Positions 1 to 9,160 of a DNA stretch of 64,000 nucleotides are shown here, piece by piece. This DNA comes from Ypsolopha sequella (Eukaryota; Arthropoda; Insecta; Lepidoptera; Ypsolophidae): positions 4,515,501 to 4,579,500 of the forward strand of contig OW203992.1 in the NCBI GenBank assembly GCA_934047225.1. The letters are read 5' to 3'. The position numbers and the translations under genes were made by a program. Numbering within the stretch: position 1 is the first letter of the stretch; each line of letters starts with the position of its first letter. The notes under the pieces are model-generated. The model was given only the letters and a program-made list of their open reading frames with translations, was not told the origin of the DNA and did no database searches.

Positions 1-168
1 GGTTCGAATCCAGCCCCTCTATGTATATATTTGGTTGCCATCTGGACTGGGTTCCTATCATCAAAACATAGATAAAAACTGAACTTTCATTATTGCCTTT
101 AGTGTGTTTTGAACTATTTACGAACTGTGACGTCACTTCAAGTGCGAACATATCCTTAGACAAGACAA
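1..168 (-). mobile_element. Truncated MITE, family P
   Basis: This is the reverse-strand relative of the two full copies near 47.0 and 47.7 kb. They share the edge motif CTGGACTGGG, the core ATCATCAAAAACATAGATA (with one A fewer here) and CACTTCAAGTGCGAACATA. The copy runs off the window edge. The first 15 bases resemble a Pol III B box (GGTTCGAATCC), so a tRNA-like sequence may end just outside. Confidence 0.7.
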
Positions 169-170
169 TT

Positions 171-758
171 AGCCTCTTCTTTTTTCGTCAATATGTACAA
201 TTTCAAAACCGTTCCGAGGAATAGCTATTCTTAACCGTTTCTGGTATACAGATATTAAAATAAGCATTAATATCCTTTATCAAAATATCATATAATATCA
301 GTAAAAATATGTTTATGCACATAGCAAACTTTTAACAATAAGTTTTCTTAGATAAAAGTTATAATATTTTCTTAGTATTTTGTTATAAATCCACAGAAAC
401 GACCCTTAAGCGAAATACAAACGTCATTCCGAAACCATGTAGCGCGCGTACACATGTTGCCAATAAAAAGTATATACTTTCACAAAAACGTGACGGAGGG
501 GACGATGTCACGTGACAGAACAAAGTAGGGCAACAGACAAAATGTCCAGGGAATTGTATCACTAATGCACGGACAGTAAGTCCATCAATCTAATTGTCCA
601 AAGAAGATCCCAGATAATTAATTTGGTCCTGTTTTCCGCTTATTTTTGGACGATAATTACCTATGTACGTATCTGAATAGGTTCAGTCAATGTATTTGTT
701 TTGTGTGAATTGACGATCGATGTTGAAGTACTGCAATAAAATAATACTACTGTTTAAA
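171..758. other. No gene recognised
   Basis: AT-rich DNA without a supported gene or repeat family. The only motif of note is the perfect palindrome GTCACGTGAC at 507-516, which contains an E-box core. Confidence 0.5.
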
Positions 759-932
759 GCATCGGTAGTTCAGGGGTAGAACGCTGGCCTCTCAATCTTG
801 AGATCCAGGTTCGATCCCCGGTCGGACATGTAACAATGACTTTTTCAGAATTTATGTGCATGGTATTTGTTCTTACTTTACCACTTGCTGAACGGTATAA
901 ATAATAAAAAAAAAAAAAAAATAATAATAAAA
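759..932 (+). mobile_element. tRNA-derived SINE
   Basis: The 5' head (759-830) is tRNA-like, with A box TAGTTCAGGGGTAGAA and B box GGTTCGATCCC, and reads on to CATG. The acceptor arms no longer pair, so this is a SINE head and not a functional tRNA. The body contains CCACTTGCTGAACGGT, close to the CACTTGCTTTAACGGTGA block I recall from lepidopteran SINEs. It ends in an A/TAA-rich tail (about 902-932). The inverted relative at 22.7-22.9 kb shares the anticodon-arm sequence TCAATCTTGAGA. Confidence 0.75.
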
Positions 933-950
933 AAGTAAGAGCCACTTAAA

Positions 951-1170
951 GCTGCATATAAAGTCAGATTGAGTAACTAATTTTGCATAGTTTAAAATAG
1001 CGCGGCCTCAGCCGTGGATGTTACAAAGTAACACAAAAACTGGGTTTTTATGTAGTAACTCCGCTTGTCGAAGAAATTATTAAAATTTTCTAAAATATTT
1101 AGAAGGAATTATTGTTCACCTATTTTTAATACAAATTTCAGGGCTGTATAATGTCAGGAAGGCCCTTTAA
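951..1170 (-). mobile_element. Fragment of inverted-repeat element, family Q
   Basis: The edge GCATATAAAGTCAGATTGAG and the block AAATAGCGCG...CAGCCGTGGATGTTAC match the reverse complement of the complete copy at 61087-61344. The far end is eroded. A short piece of the same family also occurs near 6170-6250. Confidence 0.55.
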
Positions 1171-2439
1171 CACTCGAAAATCATGAAATTTTGATGTAAT
1201 TTCGTAATATTTTTTTATTAAGCGAACTTAAAACTTTTTCAAAATGTTTAGGTCAGCTTCATAGTCTACTATTAACACTGTTTTTAATAAACAGACTAAC
1301 CAAGTTACACAATGTGAAATGGTCATTTGAAGTTGTGCATTTGACCTTATAAGGACCCTTAAAGATTCCGTAAAATTAAATGAAATCATGGTCACCTTAA
1401 GAGAAAAGATAGCGCGAAGTATTTATTGTTGATCCCACAATTTTGGACTATTTTGAACCTATTCCGTGTGGGAATAGCCAGGATAACCATAAATTATATT
1501 TCCAAGTTACATTTGTAATAATTTGTTACTTCTTATTTTTACTTTCTTAAAATCCTCTTAAATAATCAGGGTTTGGTAAAAAGTTATCCTGTATATAAGG
1601 TCTTTCCCCCCCCAGGGGATACCCCAGGATTGTGTGCCGCTTCAGGCGTCCCACGTCAGCATTACTAGTAAGCAGATCTGTTGCTAAGTTGTTTACGTGA
1701 GACAAAAGGCGGGCTTTGTTTAACATTGCGCAATTTAACATTGCGTTCCTGTATTTCTTCAATCACTGTTGGTACTTCATGGTATTCATTAAATTTCATG
1801 GACTCTGTGAACCAGGGAGCATTAACAATGGCACAAACAAAACTAATCATAGTTCTATTTGCAGGAAACACCTTGTAGATATTATTGTACCGAAACCTTC
1901 CTGAAATCCTGAACAAATAGCCCGCGGCTGAATCTAATGAGGCCACAGAGAATATGCTGTGCAATACCTTACTATTGTAAACATTTTGTGTCTGCATTGA
2001 AGACATAAATTAAGCTGGGAGAGCGGGAAAAAAGTATAGATATTTTACATTAAATATTGTTTGAAAAGCGTGACTTTTAAATAGCTTTCACACGGTTTTT
2101 TGACTGTGTTTGTCTAACTGCTTTCGAAGAAAACTCAGTTCATCAATAACACTAAAAGGGTTTTGAAAGCTTACCAAATGATTGTTTTCTGGTGATGCAT
2201 CAAATGTTTAATATATTTGACTTACCTGAAACGAAGCATAGCAAAATTACAAAAATGTTAATATATTTTACAAAATTAGATGAGGAAGTTAAAAAAACAA
2301 TAATTAGCCACGTACGTGTCTTACACGCATGAGTTAGGGTTTCGTAGCAATAATACAAGAAATAAAGATATTGTTATTTTGGTTATCGTAATTACTTACA
2401 GAACATGCAATTATTTTCATACATAATTATACATACATA
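1171..2439. other. No gene recognised
   Basis: Several 60-113-codon open frames overlap between 1547 and 2006 on both strands, but none carries a recognisable domain. There is a C-run near 1606-1614. No repeat family could be assigned. Confidence 0.45.
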
Positions 2440-2545
2440 TATGCACGCCTGTCTCATAACGGATAGGCAGGGGCCATATACCTCCATCGGCTACGATACT
2501 GACACACCACTTTTGCATCTTCCACATCCGTGGACCGAGTCATGC
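2440..2545 (+). repeat. Interspersed repeat, family R
   Basis: Contains the family blocks CGGCTACGATACTGACACACC and TCTTCCACATCCGTGGACCG. Related blocks occur near 21.61-21.66, 36.70-36.75, 40.09-40.20, 52.13-52.17 and 56.17-56.74 kb. Neither end nor coding capacity is clear; this may be the 3' part of a retroelement. Confidence 0.5.
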
Positions 2546-2708
2546 AAACTCTTTTATTCATTATAACAATTTTTTTTTATTATTCCGATTTTTAATGGAG
2601 TTTTCTATATCTATAGAACTGAACGGGGGACGATTTTATTTTTATATATTTGGTTAAAATGTAGATACATATAATTTGATGATTTCTTGGTCTTTTATTG
2701 TTGATTTA

Positions 2709-2959
2709 TATACAACGTGTAACAGAAAGGTGTAACCATATTTGAAGAGCTTATTCAGTCAATGGTATAGAACAACTTTTACTATGGAACAAAACCAAAA
2801 AGTTTACTGTTTCATAGAAAAATGGAATGCCGCTCGGCCGAAATGTATGGAAGGGCAGATTTGAGATTTCAAGGTTGGCTCCATAGTAAAAGTTGTTTTA
2901 TACCATTGACTGAATAAGCTCTTTGAATATGGTTACACCTTTCTGTTACACGTTGTATA
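2709..2959. mobile_element. Full-length MITE, family C
   Basis: The ends are TACAACGTGTAACAGAAAGG and its inverse, flanked by TA. The inverted arms run about 75 bases, through GAAGAGCTTATTCAGTCAAT and ACAACTTTTACTATGGA. There is no coding capacity. Copies at 41455-41725 and 50703-50953 share both ends. TA flanks suggest a Tc1/mariner-type mobiliser. A family B copy abuts the right end. Confidence 0.88.
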
Positions 2960-3130
2960 CACTGGGTGTTGAGATAAAGTTGCGGAAGCCGGAAACTGGC
3001 GATAATCTAGTAAGTACTCGTCCATATAAACAACTTTTACTACGGAGCTAACCATCGAATAGCGAAAAAAAATCAGCTGTTCCATAGTTAACTACATAGC
3101 TAACCGACCAAAATGTATGAGAGAGGAAAT
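2960..3130. mobile_element. Partial MITE, family B
   Basis: Starts CACTGGGTGTTGAGATAAAG, followed by GCCGGAAACTGGCGATA and ACAACTTTTACTACGGAGC. The far inverted end is missing. The complete reference copy is at 45819-46044. Families B and C share the internal block ACAACTTTTACTATGGA, so they may be related. Confidence 0.75.
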
Positions 3131-3360
3131 AAAGATGACTAATATTAATACAGTCACTTAATGTTGGTAGGTAACTAAATAGGAAACAATTAATGATAAA
3201 TTTGTTAAATAGGTGCTCCCATACTAACTTAAATGAAAAGGGTGCTTCCATAAAAACTAAAATAGCAGACTTGGCTTTACATAAGATCTCACAACTTTTT
3301 ACGGTGGAAGGATTGCGTTGCGAGACTTGCCATTTTTGTACATTTTATGTTTTTGATGGG

Positions 3361-3715
3361 ATATTCATATTCATATTCATATTAATTTATTCAGTAAATT
3401 ACATCGTCAATATACAGTAAATACATCAAGGTACATTTTGAAGTAAGTAAAATTTAAATTAATAATAAAATGGTATTTTAAAATAACACTGTTATTTATA
3501 ATAAAACAAAAATGTCAAATTACAAATAGGTATGTCACAATATTCAAAATTAAATTATCATGTCAAATAGATTCAGGTAAAATCAATAAATAGCATTTAC
3601 TCATCAAGGAACTCACTCACAGTGAAGTAAGCTTTGCTTTTTAGAAATGTTTTTAGTTTATGTGTAAACAATGAGAGGCTCCTGCATTCTTTAACTTGAT
3701 AAACTTGACGATGTT
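3361..3715 (-). pseudogene. 5'-truncated non-LTR retrotransposon, 3' end
   Basis: On the minus strand, codons from about 3715 down to a stop at 3597-3599 encode a reverse-transcriptase C-terminal tail including KLKTFLKSKAYFTVSEFLDE, typical of Jockey/CR1-group elements. After the stop comes an AT-rich 3' UTR ending in tandem ATGAAT-type units at about 3361-3385. Only the last 40 or so codons and the 3' UTR survive, which fits target-primed reverse transcription that stopped early. The unrelated-strand LINE at 3.93 kb has the same type of tail. Confidence 0.75.
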
Positions 3716-3924
3716 ATATTAAAATGTAAATTATTAATTAATTATAATTGTAAATAAATTAAAAATTGTTTTATTCAATTACCATCAATATTTCTTTTTA
3801 GTAAACTAAACCTTATATCTAGCTATGCTTAACAACTTGATATTTAAAAAAAAAACATTAGGGTAACTGAAAAGGACCAAACTCAACTACGAGTTGTCAG
3901 TTAGACAGTAATGTAACTACTTAT

Positions 3925-4498
3925 TACGCATTATGCTTATGCATGGTTATCACAAAGTATAGTAATGTGGGTAAACAGTACAGATACAAAAGATCTATTT
4001 ATACTACAGAAGAAATGTATTCGAATCCTAGCAAACATTACCAACTTAGAAAGTTGTAGGCCATATTTTAAACAATGTAACATATTAACTTTGACATCCA
4101 TTTATATTTTAGAGATCTGTAAATTCGTAAGAAAATACAAAGACTTTTACACATAATTAGGAGATATATCAAATCGCTCAATAAGACATGAACATAAATT
4201 AATACTGCCACAACTAAAATTAAAATAACACAGCTCAGGTCCCTATGCAATGTCTATAAAAATCTAAAACCACCTACCCGACACGGTAAAAAATGAAGAT
4301 AAAGACAAAACGTTTATAAAAAACCTCAAGCACATGCTATTAGATAAAACCTACTACACATTAGACGAATTTTTCAAAGATTTTAAATAACTTTTGTCTG
4401 CCACAGCTGCCCTTCCTTGTATATTGTTATGCCCCAGCGGGGTCATATGAACACTGTACATATGAAAGCAATAAACGATTGAATATGAATATGAATCA
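3925..4498 (+). pseudogene. 5'-truncated non-LTR retrotransposon, RT C-terminus
   Basis: The plus strand encodes the post-catalytic part of a LINE reverse transcriptase. It is readable from about 3938 through DLFILQKKCIRILANI and SIYILEICKFVRKYKDFYT, then a stop (4154-4156) and further conserved pieces ending LLDKTYYTLDEFFKDFK near 4390. The pattern W.NS...FILQKK.IR.....SCRP.F fits Jockey, CR1 or Daphne-type elements. Several stops and a likely upstream frameshift show it is dead. The 3' end carries GAATAT-type tandem units at about 4476-4493. The RT catalytic region is absent. Confidence 0.8.
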
Positions 4499-5551
4499 AA
4501 ATTGCATTATGAAAATGTAAACGGCAAACAAAAAAACCATTACATTACAAAATGTTTACACATTGAGCCAGTCAAAATAAAAACAGAAAATTTTTACACT
4601 GTGGTTCTGCTTAGCGTCGAGACGATGAGTCATTTAATATCGTCACTTTGTTTTATGAGCATTGTGTTAACTGACCCTAATGATAAGCTTGTGGACCGAC
4701 CCACCAATAGTATAACAGAATTTCATTTGAGTATAGGCATAGTTTTCTTAATTTCTAACAGCTCTACCAACTTTATACCTAAATTGATCCATACATATCA
4801 ATAAAATATGTACTTTGCCCAATAATCAACGAACCAAACCAACTAGATCCTGCATAATATCACTACAAAGCTTCGAATCTGCATCGCGATATGTAAGTTC
4901 TTTTGGTGCGTCGGTATATAATACAGCTTCAAACGTCAACTATCGGCCCTCTCTTGAGTGTCACCATAAACTGAGTTGTCGGGTTGCTTGCCTCCGGGTG
5001 ACACCCGTCGGATTGGTTTGAGGACGTTGTAGAACTCCACAACATATAATGACCAAGAACTCTCAAAAACAATCTCTAGGGCGGGTTAAACAGTTCCACG
5101 TCCGCGAACCGTCTAAGACGGGTCTTTACCTGGTAGCTAAAGTTGGTCAATTACCAACGGCAACCAAAAGTGGCAAAGAGGGATTTCTTCAGACCATCCA
5201 TACAAAACCTGTTTAATTTCCAATTGGCCAGGTTCGAGTGTGGGTGCCGTGAGGAGATCCTGATCTTGGACGATGAGTGGCCCCAAGGGAGGATACCACA
5301 AAATATAAACGAATAAACTATTTACCAATACCCCAAAAACCAGCAAGTGTGCCCCCAAACAACTTTTTGAAGTCATAGCTATAAAATTTCTTGAAATAAA
5401 CATTAATTCAGTCCAAGAAAATTGCCGTCTTTCCCGCAAAGAAATGCTTCAGACTCTTTTATTTACGTAACCAAGTCGTATAATTAGCAAAATAACGGAG
5501 GGTCTTGAATAAGGTTTCATTAGCATGTTTTTCATATGATAAAAGTAATGA
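4499..5551. other. No gene recognised
   Basis: Holds two unassigned ~100-codon open frames (4502-4804 plus, 5137-5439 minus) with no motif I recognise. The 4900-5130 part is less AT-rich than its surroundings. No repeat family assigned. Confidence 0.45.
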
Positions 5552-5850
5552 TTAAGAGCGGTTTCGCAGCCGGATTGTGAAAAACCCGCCTTTTTCTAAA
5601 TAACAGTAACAGAACACTTAAATTCAAAATTCACTTAATAGTTATTCAACAAAACCTTATAACCTATGTTGCCATCGCAAAGTTTTCATTAGTTTCCGTA
5701 AATAAAAATTTAAAAATTTTTTAAACTTCAAAAATTTTTTAAATTTCTGTCAATATTAATTTCAAAAATTTTGAAATTCAAATCGACAGAAATGTCAATT
5801 AATTACAAAAAGGCGGGTTTTTCACAATCCGGCTGCAAAACCACTCTTAA
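5552..5850. mobile_element. TTAA-flanked MITE, family K
   Basis: Inverted ends of about 45 bases begin TTAAGAGCGGTTTCGCAGCC at left and TTAAGAGTGGTTTTGCAGCC (reverse complement) at right. Each has TTAA at its outer edge, compatible with a TTAA target duplication of the piggyBac type. The core is AT-rich with its own small inverted repeats (AAAAATTTTTTAAA). Non-coding. Confidence 0.75.
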
Positions 5851-6271
5851 GGGGGGTTAATCACAATTTTTGTCTCTCTTGAAATGAAATTTTGATATTT
5901 TGTGTCTGAAAAAAAATATATATCTTGGATACATTCTTTCTGCAGATTGTTTTGCGGTTCAAAACGCGCTACGTTATGTATTTTGCAGTATGAACTCGAA
6001 CGAAGAAGAAAAAAAAACGAAACTTGGTCGATTTTTCATGTTTTTTTCGTTTACATAAAATTTACGTTACCAAATCGTAGGAAAATTACAGAAAATTAAG
6101 GAAAATGTAATTTAGAAGGTACTTTTGCAGATAGTTTTCTGAAAATTTCACCGTAAAACTTTTTTGAGCGAATGACGTGTTTTTTAAAAGCGCGCGATGT
6201 TTCGGTTGTCGTAACAGCCACGGCTTAGAGCTTTTAAACTATAATAAAAGATTAGATTATTATAGAGTTAT

Positions 6272-6438
6272 ATTGGTATCGATTCGGCATAAAACGTCTT
6301 AACTTATTTGACAGGACTAACCTTATTTTAAGCGTCCTGTCTTTTTCTTTCTTTATCGAAAAGGCAAGGACAGAACGCTTAAATTAAATTTAGTCCTGTC
6401 AAATAAGTTAAGATGTGTTTCACCGAATCAGTACCATT
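6272..6438. mobile_element. Short hairpin element, family L
   Basis: Arms of about 65 bases pair through TCTTAACTTATTTGACAGGA and its inverse, with matching outer edges (GATTCGGCATA left, GTTTCACCGAATC right). Non-coding foldback or MITE. A TATAT microsatellite follows at 6439-6463. Confidence 0.7.
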
Positions 6439-6463
6439 ATATTATATTATATTATATTATTAT
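6439..6463. repeat. ATATT-type microsatellite
   Basis: About five tandem ATATT units immediately next to the hairpin element. Confidence 0.85.
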
Positions 6464-6522
6464 AAATAGAGTTCAGTTCTACTTGATGTAAAATGAGGTG
6501 ATCAATGTCAGGGATAACGGGA

Positions 6523-6925
6523 AGGGTCGGTGTTCCAAGATTCGGGGTTCGGGGTTATGGCTTTTTAAGACGGTAAAAATTCAAATTTCTGAACAAAATA
6601 AATACCACTTGTTACCTTACAAGATGAAGTGCAGGTTCATAAAAAAAAATCACGGCAATAATGTATAGTAACTTCAGAAAAAAACCGGGAATTTCAAGAA
6701 AATCTCTTGAATAGCACTGCAGCGCTACGGGTGTAACCTGAACTTGACATCCTGTTTTTTTTTTCTGAAGTTACTATACATTAGTGCCAAGATTTTTTTT
6801 AATGAACCTGTACTTCATCTTGTAAGGTAACAAGTTGTAATTATTTTGTTAAGAAATTAATATTTTACTATCTTAAAAAGCCATAACCCCGAACCCTGTT
6901 TTGCCCAATCTCGGAACTCCGACTC
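6523..6925. mobile_element. Long inverted-repeat element, family I
   Basis: Two arms of about 170 bases (6523-6690 and 6752-6925) pair through GGGTTCGGGGTTATGGCTTT, TTGTTACCTTACAAGATGAA and TGTATAGTAACTTCAGAAAA. The loop is about 60 bases. Small indels in poly-A runs separate the arms. No coding capacity and no clear target duplication. Confidence 0.75.
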
Positions 6926-7118
6926 TTAAGCCGTGCGAGTCCTTTCGTGGCGTCCACTTCGTAATACAACAAAATGAGTAAATTAAAGTTATGGTTCTAC
7001 ATTACTATGCAGTTATGCTAAATGTATTGCCGTTAAACAAATTGCCGCTAACCCACTTTTCAGTTTTAGGGGTACCGGTGACATATGAGCCCGCCATTTT
7101 TAAAGTGAAAACTTCTTT

Positions 7119-7509
7119 AATAGTAGTTTATGCTACAAGGGCGAAAAGAAATAAATTACGAGAACGATTTAAAACACGAGCATAGCGACTGTTTTAAACG
7201 TAACCGAGTAATTTATTGCTCTTACGCCCGTGTATCATACTACGTTTTTCAATGCATAGTGTGAGGAAATAAAACAAATACAATCTTGTGAACTTTAAAT
7301 TATGATTGGCTCAAAAGGACTGTATCTAGAGCCGTTAAACAGTGGAAAAAAAAGTATAACATTTAGGGCACACAGGAAAGGCTGCAGGTTAGCCAATCAT
7401 TGTAAGCAAATTAAAAAAATAATAATAATAAAGCCCTAGGTCAAAATAATCGACTTTCTGTTCAGTTTTGATGCATAAAAAGTGGGCCTGTACGAGCACT
7501 TGCATTGAA
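7119..7509 (+). repeat. Interspersed repeat family A, full-length copy
   Basis: Runs from AATAGTAGTTTATGCTACAA to GTACGAGCACTTGCATTGAA. Internal landmarks are CATAGTGTGAGGAAATAAAA, GATTGGCTCAAAAGGACTGT and AATAATCGACTTTCTGTTC. Copies occur at 8455-8603, 14815-15033, 39166-39530, 44106-44490 (inverted) and 46332-46472 (inverted). It has no terminal inverted repeats and no ORF, so its class is unknown. Confidence 0.85.
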
Positions 7510-7722
7510 CAATGGTTGTGGATTATAGAAAAAAAAAAACACAGGCAGTTATGGGGACTGCCGACAGAAGTGAGAACTTCACAGTTAACATAAGAATGTT
7601 GGGGACGGGTGACGCGAATCCCTAAGATTTTCCCCTACCAAAAATCGCTCAACGTGCCTAAAGAAATTTTCACTTCATAAATGCAGCTGTTGGAACAATT
7701 CAGCCAACTCGAAATCGAATAT

Positions 7723-8427
7723 ACAGGCTGTAATCGTTAAGTGTGACCAGGCGATTATTCCGTAACTATTACAGATATCAAAAAAAATTAAACTGATGTC
7801 GAAAGTATGTTACCTAATCAGTAAAATGACATCAATAACTTTTTGAAAATCAAACGAGAAGTATCCAAAATTTGGACATTAAACATACCCATTCATTAAG
7901 TATGAGATTAGTGGAATATTGGAATATGCCATTTTTCAATCAATAAATGAAACAATCACGATTATTAACAATTGGCGGGAATGACAACCCGCGATAAAAG
8001 TTTTGAATTTAGAACGAACACCAAAGAGTATCTTTTTTTTTGTAGTGTGTTGCCTTTCAGCCAGTTAAATTTAATGCGATATTGAAACAAGGTTTATTAC
8101 TAATTTTAAGTGGTAACATAATTAATCTACACGTTTATCTACTTGTAAATCATTATTATCATATCATACGTAATCATAAAATGAGATTAAGGTAAAATGA
8201 GTACTAGACCACTTAAAATAAGGAAACTGAAACCTTTCTACTAATCTCATACTAAATGTATAGGAATGTTTAATGTCAAAATTTTGGATACTTCTCGTTT
8301 GATTTTCAAAAAGTTATAAGTCATTTTACTGATTAGGTAACGTCCATTCGATATAAGTTTAAATTTTTTTGATATCTTTAATAGTTACGGAATAATCGCC
8401 TGGTCACAATTAACGATTACATCCTGT
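7723..8427. mobile_element. Foldback-type element with ~195-bp arms, family J
   Basis: Arms 7723-7920 and 8236-8427 pair from the ends (ACAGGCTGTAATCGTTAA and ACAGGATGTAATCGTTAA) inward through CCAGGCGATTATTCCGTAAC and GAGAAGTATCCAAAATTT. The 315-base centre is AT-rich without coding capacity. The ACAGG termini with TA nearby resemble Tc1/mariner-type MITEs, but the arms are far longer than usual. Confidence 0.75.
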
Positions 8428-8454
8428 CTAGGTAGGTATATTTTATTTTAATAT

Positions 8455-8603
8455 AAACGTAACCGAATAATTTATTGTTCTTACGCCCGTGTATCATACG
8501 TTACGTTTTTCAATGCATAGTGTGAGGAAAAAAAACAAATATAATCAAAGAAAACAATTTAATTATTAAAGTTGAAAGTTACATTGTTACAATTTTGCAA
8601 GTT
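8455..8603 (+). repeat. Family A fragment (5' part)
   Basis: Shares CGTAACCGAATAATTTATTG and CATAGTGTGAGGAAAAAAAA with the copy at 7119. It then continues into TTAAAGTTGAAAGTTACATT, a segment found only in the inverted copy at 44.3 kb, so at least two subfamilies exist here. Confidence 0.7.
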
Positions 8604-9160
8604 AAGTGTAATACTTCTTCCCGCTAGTTTGAATGTTTGACTTAAGGCTCCAGTCCCCTTAAAATCAGTATTCTTGCAGAATTATCAGAAAAGAAAGATT
8701 TTATTTTAGTTAGTAAGAAAGCAATAAATAAAATACATTTTACGTTAATTTATAGTGTGGAATTTGAAGATTTCAAAACTTATTTTTTCATTTACTTTAA
8801 TGCTACCTTTAATAGGTTTTTTAGGCTTTAAACGTACCTTTATTTATGTTCTACGCGTTGAGAGTCTCATTCATGCACACGTCACGTAAAAATTATGACA
8901 ATAACAAGAAATTTATTCAGGTAACATTTATTCCTATATCTTCAACAATAATCTTACCTGGTGACTTTTTTGGATAATACTTTAGTTTTCTTATTTCGAG
9001 TGCTTTAAATAGTTGTGATTTTATGAATTCAACCACTGATAAAATAAATTTTTTCTACTAGAGAACTATCGTTTAGCGTAGTCAAATTTAAAACACGTAA
9101 AAAAGAACTATTAATAAGTGAAATAACAAAAAACTGTATTTAAAAAATTATTTTAAGAAC
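8604..9160. other. No gene recognised
   Basis: AT-rich DNA immediately left of the Sola-like transposon. No ORF of note and no assigned repeat. Confidence 0.5.

Noticed and set aside
759..830. Functional tRNA gene
   Set aside because: Acceptor stem halves do not pair, no terminator-like T-run follows at once, and a SINE body with A-rich tail continues. It is a SINE head.
5137..5439. 100-codon minus-strand ORF as a possible gene
   Set aside because: Hydrophobic patches but no family resemblance; no upstream or downstream gene signals.
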